This document shows positions 45,117 to 52,869 of a stretch of DNA of 64,000 bases, in pieces (within the stretch, counting starts at the first letter, position 1; each line of letters opens with the position of its first letter). The stretch comes from a bacterium. Lineage in GTDB: Bacteria; Bacteroidota; Bacteroidia; Cytophagales; Cyclobacteriaceae. The position numbers were made by a program, and so were the translations under genes. The stretch is from NCBI GenBank assembly GCA_024743255.1, contig JANSWY010000002.1:359740-423739 (forward strand), in the 5' to 3' direction. The notes beneath the pieces are model-generated. The model did no database searches. It saw only the letters and a program-made list of their open reading frames with translations, and was not told where the DNA came from.

Positions 45117-46339
45117 CAGACTACTTTTATAGCTATTCTGTGACAAGCATTGTTCAAGTAACCTTTAGGATTCCAACCAGGAAGAATCATTGGCTGCTGC
45201 TTTCCATTCTGATCTTTGGCTCTTGCCCACACTTCATAGTAGCCAGTTCTGGGGAATTTGATCTGCGTGGAAAAATGCTGCCATGCCAATCTATTTGAAG
45301 CCTCTTTCAAGCTACATGATTGCCATGTAGATCCAAAGTCAATTGAATACTCAACTGATTGAACACTCAATTCACCGGCCCAGGCGTGTCCTCTAATTTC
45401 TAACTCACGACCTTCCTTAATAATGGCTCCACTTTTCGGATAGGTAATAATAGACTTCACGGGCATTGATTCAATAATGCACATGTCATCATTGGAAACT
45501 TCAGCACCAGGTGCAACTGGGTCACATGGTACTCTGTAGGCCTGTCCAGTCATTTTAGTGCCATCATGCACCTGATCACGTACAACAATTTTATCAATCC
45601 ATTTGCCAGAGGCGGAAGCAGGGTAACCACCAGCAACAAGTCTTAATGGATACCCATGAGCCAACGGGATTGGTTCTCCATTCATTTCATAAGCAATTAA
45701 TGTTTCTTCCAACATCGCTTTTTCAATTGGCACTCCTCTTGAAATAGGATCTTTATTGGGGTCGCCACTAAGATGAGTATCTTTCCCATAGTAACCGATG
45801 TAGACAGCATTATCTTCAATTCCTACATCATCAAGTAAGTCCTTAAGCCGTAATCCCGACCAATTTGCACACGAAACTGCTCCAATAGTCCATTGATTAC
45901 CTTTGGCCGGAGGATCAAATTCCGAGCGACCATTTCCAGCACATTCCAAAGTTAGCTGATAGCTATGCTTCTTAAACTTAGTTTTCAATTCTTGCAAGGT
46001 ATATGTCTTTTCCTGTGAAACAGACTCACCTGCAACAGTCAGAGTCCAGGAAGACTCATCAATATCAGCAGGGATTTTACCATTGCATCTAATAAACATC
46101 TTTGAAGCTGGCGTAATCTCATCATCCAGTAAATGAGCCTGAGCTTCCATGTTCCATGGACGGTCATTCAACAAAACCATTTCCGGTTCCTTTGAAAAGA
46201 GTTTGTACGGATCTTGTTCTTGAAATGCTACTGGCATGTATCCAAAAGGCATACTTTCAGCAAAAGCCAATTCAGTACCTAAAGCAGCTGCTATTGTGGC
46301 AAGTGAGGCGTTTTTGAGAAACTTTCTTCTTTGATTCAC
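45116..46339 (-). CDS. Sulfite-oxidase-family molybdoenzyme, SorA/SoxC-like
   Basis: A 407-residue molybdopterin enzyme. The start is a GTG, followed by a Tat-type signal with RRKFLKNASLATIAAALG. The Mo-ligand Cys is in LECAGNGRSEF, with the SCANWSGLRLKDLLDD helix after it. The C-terminal 120 residues form the Ig-like dimerisation domain (SIDFGSTWQSC, YEVWARAKD). It would oxidise sulfite or a related sulfur or oxyanion substrate in the periplasm and donate electrons to the cytochrome encoded directly downstream. This gene order matches sorAB. No sulfur-oxidation genes are beside it, so the substrate is not proven. Confidence 0.9.
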   Translation of the reverse strand: MNQRRKFLKNASLATIAAALGTELAFAESMPFGYMPVAFQEQDPYKLFSKEPEMVLLNDRPWNMEAQAHLLDDEITPASKMFIRCNGKIPADIDESSWTLTVAGESVSQEKTYTLQELKTKFKKHSYQLTLECAGNGRSEFDPPAKGNQWTIGAVSCANWSGLRLKDLLDDVGIEDNAVYIGYYGKDTHLSGDPNKDPISRGVPIEKAMLEETLIAYEMNGEPIPLAHGYPLRLVAGGYPASASGKWIDKIVVRDQVHDGTKMTGQAYRVPCDPVAPGAEVSNDDMCIIESMPVKSIITYPKSGAIIKEGRELEIRGHAWAGELSVQSVEYSIDFGSTWQSCSLKEASNRLAWQHFSTQIKFPRTGYYEVWARAKDQNGKQQPMILPGWNPKGYLNNACHRIAIKVV

Positions 46340-46482
46340 TACTTGTTCTTTTACACGAGTCCTAATTTATATATATTCAGTATTAGTTGCACATACATAG
46401 AGTGAAAACCGTTTTTTAGGATAATTTCTTGATTTTTTATGAATTTATTGTGATATTCGAATCACTTTACACCAAAACAGAC

Positions 46483-47070
46483 ATGAAATACACAATTCTA
46501 ACCGTGCTACTATTCTCTGTGGCACTATTTCCAGCTCATTCCCAAATATCCAATTCAGTTAAATCCACCTTTGAAGTTAAAATTGTGGATGGAGTATGCT
46601 CATTTAATGGTATCAGTATTGGAAATAAGCTATCTGACGTTGAAAAGGCATTTGGAAAAACTGCATTGGTATCACAGGAAGATGATGATGATCCAAAGTT
46701 TTACTTTTATCCAGATTACGGAATAAAATTAGCTTTTGAAGGCGAATATGTCAGAAGTATTTTCCTATACCCTATTGCTGGCTCAGTAATGGGAGATATT
46801 TCCAAATTCCATATTTTCTCAAGAAATCAGAGTGAATGGAAGTATAAATCAATGTCCATGAAAGCTGCTAAACCCCAGGATGTTATGCAATTATTTGGCA
46901 CTGAAAATATGAATACAAGAATTGGCAGTGGAATAACCAGTGCTATTAGCAATAACGTTATGGGTTATAAAGTAGTAAATTCTGGAGGCACCCAAGAACT
47001 AATCTTCTATTACGATGGTTCTAAGGACGATACTTTAGAGCACATTGCGAACAGATTAGGTAAATCGTAG
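46483..47070 (+). CDS. Secreted protein of unknown function
   Basis: A 195-residue protein with a good signal peptide (MKYTILTVLLFSVALFPAHSQ). I use ATG 46483; the frame is open for 18 codons upstream, but those residues do not fit a signal peptide. The mature part is predicted beta-rich (VKIVDGVCSFNGISIGNKLSDVE), with an acidic turn EDDDDPKFYFYPDYGI and then YVRSIFLYPIAG. It is perhaps related to SmpA/OmlA-like or other small periplasmic folds, but I cannot match a family. It is a single gene after a divergent molybdoenzyme operon. Confidence 0.6.
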   Translation: MKYTILTVLLFSVALFPAHSQISNSVKSTFEVKIVDGVCSFNGISIGNKLSDVEKAFGKTALVSQEDDDDPKFYFYPDYGIKLAFEGEYVRSIFLYPIAGSVMGDISKFHIFSRNQSEWKYKSMSMKAAKPQDVMQLFGTENMNTRIGSGITSAISNNVMGYKVVNSGGTQELIFYYDGSKDDTLEHIANRLGKS

Positions 47071-47230
47071 TTTTATTAGAAATTTGGTAAGTAATCAAGC
47101 CAAATGCCAATAAATTGGACAGATTTTTGGAATAGATCAGGGCATGGTTGCGAAAAACTTTCTAAGTTTGTCATATCTGAGCGCATTTGTACCACTTAGG
47201 AAAACGAATCATCTAATTTAACGTATCACC

Positions 47231-47248
47231 ACAGTGTAGAGACACTGT
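47231..47248. promoter_or_regulatory. Perfect 7-bp inverted repeat upstream of the second CheC-like gene
   Basis: ACAGTGT (47231-47237) and ACACTGT (47242-47248) around loop AGAG, with the centre 66 bases upstream of the ATG at 47305. No T-run follows, so it resembles an operator more than a terminator. Confidence 0.4.
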
Positions 47249-47304
47249 TAGGGTCCACAAACAATTTAAGCAAAACAATAGTTGCAAAAGTACAAAGTAC
47301 AAAA

Positions 47305-47916
47305 ATGGATAATCTGAGTAACCTTCAATTCGAAATTATCAACGAGTTAGTTGATGAAGCATTGGCACAGTCTGTTGCTTCCATGAAGGATATGCTCAAT
47401 ATTCGAATGCGTAAGGAATATGTAAACTTTGGTTTAGGGCCTCTTAAAAGAATACAAGAACTGGATACTTTGGGAAGATTCAAAGTACACGTAATCAAAG
47501 TGAACTTTAACGGTGAACTCAAAGGGGCGTTTTACTTTGTGATCAACGCGTATGAAGTAGGTACAATTAACAGAGCATGCCTTCCTGAAAGCGTAACCTC
47601 TGTCCTATCTGCCGCTAACAAGGAGATGAAGATTGATTTCATCCTTGAAATTGAAAATATCATTGCCGCTTTATCTATCACTCAAATATCTGATCTATTA
47701 GGTGTACAGATACTAGGAGAAGTTCCAAAGGCACAGGTTTTAAGAGGTGAAGAAGTAAACGATTATTTTAGAGAGGAGAACCTAAATAACAAAACAGCAT
47801 TTCACTTACGCGCTGTACTTGCGGGATCAGATTTAGATATATCTCCCTATTTCATTTGGATGATGGATCAGGATTTTGTGGATAAACTAAAAGAAAACAT
47901 AGTTGAGCCTAATTAA
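47305..47916 (+). CDS. CheC/CheX-like protein, second paralogue
   Basis: A 203-residue protein with one ExxN motif (LEIENIIAALSITQ, Glu115 and Asn118), the catalytic pair of CheC/CheX/FliY phosphatases acting on CheY-P. It ends in PYFIWMMDQDFVDKLKENI, matching PLFIWMFQSQLMEKIKEI of the protein at 5992-6582. Both carry a (G)EVP/GDVP turn and an Asn-rich first half, so they are distant paralogues. This copy has no CheY next to it; the nearest receiver is inside the hybrid kinase downstream. It may act on a CheY from elsewhere. It could also be a scaffold without activity. Confidence 0.72.
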   Translation: MDNLSNLQFEIINELVDEALAQSVASMKDMLNIRMRKEYVNFGLGPLKRIQELDTLGRFKVHVIKVNFNGELKGAFYFVINAYEVGTINRACLPESVTSVLSAANKEMKIDFILEIENIIAALSITQISDLLGVQILGEVPKAQVLRGEEVNDYFREENLNNKTAFHLRAVLAGSDLDISPYFIWMMDQDFVDKLKENIVEPN

Positions 47917-48051
47917 CTGGTTGACTATTTCCATATCTTAAAATCATTGCACATCTTTATTCCGATTTTTAGCCACCTGATGTAATTCAGGACTTACCAC
48001 ACACTTCCTTCCGGGACACACTGATTAACTTTTTGAATCAAAACACTTTAA

Positions 48052-51000
48052 ATGCATACCGCTATGCAAAGGAATATACTATGTGCATTGCTACTAGTAT
48101 TTTTAATATTCGATACATCTTTCGGGCAAACCAAAAGCCTTGATAGTTTGTACACCGTACTTGAATCTGTCTCTGGTAAGGAAAAGGTAAATACATTTCT
48201 GGTGTTGAATCGGAATTTAAAAAGAAGTGATCCGGCGAAAGCCCTCCAATATGCGAATGAAGCGCTTACCATAGCTAAGAGTTTAAACGATAAATATTTA
48301 ATAGCAGATGCCTTAGAACATCGCGCAGTTTCTCTACTTGATTTCGTGAAATTTGACAGTGCAGAGATGGCAGTGAAGGAAGCAGAATCCCTTTTGAAAG
48401 AGTTGGGTGATAACTCAAAAGAAGGCAGTATACAGAACTTATATGGGAATCTGTATGTGGATCAGGGTGATTTTGATAAAGGGATATATCACTATCACAA
48501 AAGTCTAAAAGCTCACGAGCTTAAAAACAATAAAGACGGAATTAGCACCGCGTATAATAACCTCGGCTTTGCATTAAGCAGACAAGGAAAGTATGATTCT
48601 TCTAACTACTATCATTACAAAAGTCTGGATATCAACCGAGAGTTGAATAACTATAACTCTATCGCATACTCGTACTATAATTTAGGTGTCAATTTTGACA
48701 TGTCGGGAGACTTTGATCAGTCCTTAGAAAACTTTGTAGCTGGACTCAATATATTCGATAGCCTGGGTAACAAAAGAATGGTAGGATCTTCTTACAATAG
48801 CCTTGGAATCATCTATACAGGACAAGGGCTTTACGATAAAGCGCTGGAATATCATAAGAAGAACCTCAAGATCAAGCTGGAAGTCGAGAACAAAAGAGGA
48901 ATTGGGTTTAGCTATGCGAATATCGCAGCGATTTATGAAAGTCTGGAGCAATATGATACAGCCATTTTCTATCATCATAAAAGTTTGGATATCAGGGAAG
49001 AAATGGGGGATAAATTTAGTCTTGCGGCGGCCTTCCATAATCTCGGCAGAAGTTATCACAGGAGTGGTCAATTCTTAAAGAGCAAAGAATTCTATGAAAA
49101 AGCAGTTCCATTGATGGAGGAAATGGGAAACAAGAGAGGACTCACTTCTACTTCTCTTGGGTTTGGAAGTCTTGCGTTGGATATGGGATCTAATGAAACC
49201 GCTCTGAAATATGCTATCCAGGCAGAAGCATTAGCTGTAGAAATCGGAGCAAAAAAATTACAAGCTGAATCTTATGGGTTGCTAGCAAGTATCCATGAAA
49301 AAAGGAAAAGTTATGCTAATGCCAATGAGTACAGAAAAAGATATTCGATGCTCAATGACAGTCTTTATAATGCAGAGAAAGACGAGATAATAGCCCGTAT
49401 CACCAGTCAGTACGAAACTGCTAAAAAAGATCAGGAAATTGCTGAACAGACTTTGAAGATGGACCAGCAGGAAGCAAATATAAATAACCAGAGGCTGCTC
49501 ATAGTAATACTCATTACCGGACTTATTGCTTCCTTAATTATTGGATTACTAGTTTTTAATAGATACAAGTTAAAACAGAACAATAAAGCGCTTAAGAAAG
49601 AAAATGAGTCCATCAAAGTAGAGCGAAACCTACAATTAAGAAAGAAGGCAGATGACATCATCAATTACTTTGCTACCTCCCTCTATGGTAAAAATTCAGT
49701 AGATGAAATTCTTTGGGATGTAGTGAATAATTGTATCTCCCAACTGGACTTTGAGGATTGTGTAATCTATTTACTTGATGAAGAAAGAAATGTACTTGTA
49801 CAAAAAGCTGCATACGGCGATAAAAGCAAGCTCGATGATCAGGTTTTAAGTCCAATTGATATTCCTATTGGTGATGGAATAGTGGGATATGTCGCTAAAA
49901 CAGGTGTTGCTGAAATTATCCATGATACCACAAAGGACGCCAGATACATTGTAGACGATCAAAGCAGGCTATCTGAAATTGCTGTTCCAATTATGCAACA
50001 AGACAGGGTAATCGGTGTGATTGATTCAGAACATGCGGAATCCAATTTCTATACAGAGTTTCATTTGCAAGCATTGACTACAATTGCATCAATCTGTGGA
50101 AGTAAAATAGCTCAAACTCAAGCAGACCTTGAATCAGAAATAGCTAAAATCGCAAAACTAGAGGCTGATCAGATAAAAGCGCTGGATCAATTAAAATCCC
50201 AATTCTTTGCCAACATATCCCATGAATTTCGAACTCCATTGAACTTGATCCTTGGTCCCCTGAGAAAGGACAGAAGTGAACTATCGGAAGAAGATCTAAA
50301 AATGATGGAGCGAAATGGTTGGAAGCTTCTCAACTTAGTAAATCAGTTGTTGGATCTTGCAAAACTGGAAGTTGGGAAATTGCAACTGAATGAATCCAAC
50401 ATTGATATAAACGCCCATCTTAAGTTATCCGCAAGTCATTTCTCCTCAATGGCTCAGGTCAGGCAAATAGAATACCAGGTAGAGGTTTCTGAAGAGGTAA
50501 ACGCTATCAAAATAGATGAAGACAAATTAGATAAGATTATTTATAACCTTCTTTCAAACGCTATTAAGTTTAGTAGTGCCGGAGATACTGTAATCTTTAA
50601 GAGCTCAATTAAAGATCAGAACCTTGCAATAGAAGTTACTGATACTGGAGCAGGTATTGATCCCCAATCAGTTGACAGGATTTTCGATCGGTTTTATCAG
50701 GCTGATAGCTCTAAGACCAGACGATTTGAAGGAACAGGTATTGGGCTCTCTCTTAGTAAAGAACTGACAGAGCTAATGGGTGGTAGCATTACTTGTAGTA
50801 GTGAACAGGGAAAGGGTTCATCATTTTTTGTTACTATCCCAATTGTTTCGGTAAGTCCTGAAAGCATAGATCAATCCGATTCAATTGAAACATATCCAGG
50901 TATTAATGATCAATATACTGATATCACTACTGAACCACAAAGTGAACCAAAAGACGGACTACCAATCATTCTTGTGGTTGAAGACAACAGTGATCTAAGA

Positions 51001-51714
51001 AAATACATGACGGATCATCTTTCTAAAAACAACAACGTCATTTCAGCCGCCAATGGTAAAGAAGGTTTCTCAAAAGCAGTATCTGAAGTTCCAGATCTGA
51101 TTATTTCTGATGTAATGATGCCGGAAATGGATGGTATTGAACTTACAAATGCTGTCAGATCCAATGATGCTACAAGTCATATCCCTACTATACTGCTTAC
51201 AGCAAGAGACGATCAGGAAACCAAGAATGTTGGATTCCAGTCGGGGATTGATCAATATATGTCGAAACCGTTTGATTTAGATGAATTAGAGACCAGAGTA
51301 AATGGACTTATCAAACAAAGAGATATTCTGAAAGAAAAGTATGCTTCAGAAATTTACCTCAAGCCAACAGACATAGAAATCAATGATTCTGAGGGAGCAT
51401 TTATTCAAAAGGCACTTCTCATAGTGGAAGAAAATATCAGTGATGATCAATTTTCAGTGGAGCAGTTTCAGAAAGAATTGGGAATGAGCAGAATGCAGTT
51501 GCATCGCAAACTTAAAGCTCTGACTAATCAATCAGCCTCAGAATTTATCAGAACCATTAGACTTGAAAGAGCTGCTCAGCTTCTGGCTAACAATCAATGC
51601 AATGTTGCAGAAGCAGCCTATCAGGTTGGATTTGCACATCTCTCCTATTTTGCTAAATGTTTCAAGGAAAAGTACGGTGTATCTCCATCATCCTACACCA
51701 AATCTGACCTATAA
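48052..51714 (+). CDS. Hybrid two-component regulator: TPR-GAF-histidine kinase-receiver-AraC
   Basis: A 1220-residue one-protein signalling system. The signal peptide ends near SFGQT. About nine TPR units in 35-410 would be periplasmic. A membrane helix lies at about 477-500, then a GAF domain at about 525-690. HisKA has His724 in NISHEFRTPLNLIL, and the ATPase domain has NLLSNAIKFSS, DTGAGIDPQ and TGIGLSLSKELT. The receiver's phospho-site is Asp1019 in IISDVMMPEMDG. An AraC HTH covers about 1120-1218, ending CFKEKYGVSPSSY. It would sense a periplasmic protein signal plus a cytoplasmic GAF ligand and bind DNA itself. ATG 48061 is an alternative start. It is unusual in using TPRs instead of Reg_prop/Y_Y_Y sensors. 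Confidence 0.93.
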   Translation: MHTAMQRNILCALLLVFLIFDTSFGQTKSLDSLYTVLESVSGKEKVNTFLVLNRNLKRSDPAKALQYANEALTIAKSLNDKYLIADALEHRAVSLLDFVKFDSAEMAVKEAESLLKELGDNSKEGSIQNLYGNLYVDQGDFDKGIYHYHKSLKAHELKNNKDGISTAYNNLGFALSRQGKYDSSNYYHYKSLDINRELNNYNSIAYSYYNLGVNFDMSGDFDQSLENFVAGLNIFDSLGNKRMVGSSYNSLGIIYTGQGLYDKALEYHKKNLKIKLEVENKRGIGFSYANIAAIYESLEQYDTAIFYHHKSLDIREEMGDKFSLAAAFHNLGRSYHRSGQFLKSKEFYEKAVPLMEEMGNKRGLTSTSLGFGSLALDMGSNETALKYAIQAEALAVEIGAKKLQAESYGLLASIHEKRKSYANANEYRKRYSMLNDSLYNAEKDEIIARITSQYETAKKDQEIAEQTLKMDQQEANINNQRLLIVILITGLIASLIIGLLVFNRYKLKQNNKALKKENESIKVERNLQLRKKADDIINYFATSLYGKNSVDEILWDVVNNCISQLDFEDCVIYLLDEERNVLVQKAAYGDKSKLDDQVLSPIDIPIGDGIVGYVAKTGVAEIIHDTTKDARYIVDDQSRLSEIAVPIMQQDRVIGVIDSEHAESNFYTEFHLQALTTIASICGSKIAQTQADLESEIAKIAKLEADQIKALDQLKSQFFANISHEFRTPLNLILGPLRKDRSELSEEDLKMMERNGWKLLNLVNQLLDLAKLEVGKLQLNESNIDINAHLKLSASHFSSMAQVRQIEYQVEVSEEVNAIKIDEDKLDKIIYNLLSNAIKFSSAGDTVIFKSSIKDQNLAIEVTDTGAGIDPQSVDRIFDRFYQADSSKTRRFEGTGIGLSLSKELTELMGGSITCSSEQGKGSSFFVTIPIVSVSPESIDQSDSIETYPGINDQYTDITTEPQSEPKDGLPIILVVEDNSDLRKYMTDHLSKNNNVISAANGKEGFSKAVSEVPDLIISDVMMPEMDGIELTNAVRSNDATSHIPTILLTARDDQETKNVGFQSGIDQYMSKPFDLDELETRVNGLIKQRDILKEKYASEIYLKPTDIEINDSEGAFIQKALLIVEENISDDQFSVEQFQKELGMSRMQLHRKLKALTNQSASEFIRTIRLERAAQLLANNQCNVAEAAYQVGFAHLSYFAKCFKEKYGVSPSSYTKSDL

Positions 51715-51777
51715 ACCACTGTTACATTTCTGCTAGTATTAGTGATTATTCTGTTAAGGCCTGAGTTAGGCTAATAA

Positions 51778-51785
51778 TATGTTTG
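51778..51785 (+). promoter_or_regulatory. -7 promoter element of the globin gene
   Basis: TATGTTTG matches TAnnTTTG, 22 bases before the ATG at 51808. The expected -33 TTTG is not evident (CTGTTAAG at the right distance), so the site is only tentative. Confidence 0.35.
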
Positions 51786-51807
51786 TAATGGACTAAATAA
51801 TAAATTC

Positions 51808-52227
51808 ATGAACGAACAGAATGTCACTTTAATCAGAAACTCTTGGGAATTACTAAATGAGCAAGCAGGGGAAGAAAGCATGTCTATCTTCTATAATACT
51901 CTTTTTGAAATTGCTCCAGAGGTAAAACCAATGTTTCCATCTGATTTAAATGACCAAAAAAGAAAACTAGCATCCACAATCAATTTCGTAGTAAAGAACC
52001 TCACCAGACTTGATAATATCAAAAGCGCTGTTGAGGAACTAGGCAGATATCATCAAAAAAGAGAAGTCAAGGCTGCACATTACACTTATGTGACAGAAGC
52101 ACTCATGACCACATTTAAAACTGTTTTGAAGGATCAATTCACCGGTGAAATGGAACGATCCTGGAAAAGCGCATTGACCATTTTAGCAGGAATTATGATC
52201 GCTGCAGAGGAAAAAGAAGCCGTTTAG
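51808..52227 (+). CDS. Single-domain globin (flavohemoglobin-type)
   Basis: A 139-residue globin. The B-helix Tyr is in SIFYNTLFEIAPE, then KPMFPSD (CD region with the conserved Phe). The proximal His82 is in ELGRYHQKREV, and the E-H helices follow (HYTYVTEALMTTF, SWKSALTILAGIM). The sequence is closest in pattern to the heme domain of flavohemoglobins and Vitreoscilla-type globins, but the reductase part is absent. It would bind O2 or NO in the cytoplasm; NO detoxification needs an external reductase. It is a single gene after the hybrid regulator, with a tentative promoter of its own. Confidence 0.9.
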   Translation: MNEQNVTLIRNSWELLNEQAGEESMSIFYNTLFEIAPEVKPMFPSDLNDQKRKLASTINFVVKNLTRLDNIKSAVEELGRYHQKREVKAAHYTYVTEALMTTFKTVLKDQFTGEMERSWKSALTILAGIMIAAEEKEAV

Positions 52228-52239
52228 GGCACTTGTTAC

Positions 52240-52276
52240 ATATGTGCTAATGCATGGGAAATATGTGTTAGTGCAT
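52240..52276. repeat. Two imperfect 21-bp direct repeats after the globin gene
   Basis: ATATGTGCTAATGCAT (52240-52255) and ATATGTGTTAGTGCAT (52261-52276) differ at two of 16 positions and are offset by 21 bases, starting 12 bases after the globin stop. They could be a regulator site or a decayed tandem duplication. Confidence 0.6.
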
Positions 52277-52375
52277 CAAAATCCTAATGATCAGTTTTGC
52301 TTTGTAGAAATAGGAATTGTTAAACTGGTTGAACTTAATTGAAAGCTTTAGCTGTGTGATTATTTCACCACTATT

Positions 52376-52477
52376 TATCCCGTTTGGGATAGCGCTTTTA
52401 GGAATTGGCCATGGCTGGTGGTAAGAGCCGATTCCTTCTGGATCTGGGGTGAGTATTAACTCATCTCAGACCTTTTT
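52376..52477 (+). ncRNA. Candidate structured leader RNA ending in a terminator-like hairpin
   Basis: Three consecutive stems can form: TATCCC/GGGATA (52376-52381, 52386-52391); a 10-bp stem AGGAATTGGC/GCCGATTCCT (52400-52409, 52427-52436, one wobble); and an 11-bp stem TCTGGGGTGAG/CTCATCTCAGA (52443-52453, 52460-52470, two wobbles), followed by CCTTTTT. A weak GTGA/TCAC stem lies just before. The last hairpin looks like an intrinsic terminator only 21 bases before the next ATG, so it could attenuate the downstream operon or end a small RNA. It matches no RNA family I know. Confidence 0.5.
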
Positions 52478-52498
52478 AAAACCTTATCCAACTTTATC

Positions 52499-52855
52499 AT
52501 GAAAACACTTCGACACTCCATCTTTATATTAGTCATATTATTCTCAAAAGTGTCATTTGCTCAACAAACCCATGTTGTTGATGTGGCAATCGATATTGAG
52601 GAATGCGTTCTTACTTCCTCAACTGATTTGAAAAATGAAACCCTCTACCCTAACCCAACTAATCGATTCATTCAATTCAATTCAAATTCCCATGGAATGC
52701 TTTTCATATTTGATCAAACAGGAAAGCAAGTGATGAGTCAGCAGATTTCAGAAGGTGAAGAACAGATCGACATTAAGTCTCTTGAATCCGGTATTTATTT
52801 GGTTAGAATCAAACAATCAGGAGTACTTCAGACCTATAAAATAATTGTACAATAA
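52499..52855 (+). CDS. Mini-protein consisting of signal peptide and T9SS sorting domain
   Basis: A 118-residue protein. The signal peptide is HSIFILVILFSKVSFAQ, then about 25 residues (HVVDVAIDIEECVLTSST). An almost complete type A sorting domain follows: LYPNPTNRFIQF, MLFIFDQTGKQVMSQ, EQIDIKSLESGIYLVRI, TYKIIVQ. Normally this domain is the tail of a large cargo protein and is cleaved after export; here there is hardly any cargo. It starts 22 bases after the terminator-like hairpin and ends 14 bases before the G8 protein gene, which lacks a sorting domain. It might be a decoy, a partner, or the remainder of a larger gene. Confidence 0.85.
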   Translation: MKTLRHSIFILVILFSKVSFAQQTHVVDVAIDIEECVLTSSTDLKNETLYPNPTNRFIQFNSNSHGMLFIFDQTGKQVMSQQISEGEEQIDIKSLESGIYLVRIKQSGVLQTYKIIVQ

Positions 52856-52869
52856 ACCATCTGAATACC

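Noticed and set aside
46429..46482. N-terminal extension of the secreted protein at 46483
   Set aside because: The extra 18 residues would bury the signal peptide that begins at ATG 46483.
48052..51714. SusR-type polysaccharide-utilisation regulator
   Set aside because: It has TPRs instead of Reg_prop/Y_Y_Y sensor repeats, and no SusC/SusD or glycoside hydrolase genes are next to it.
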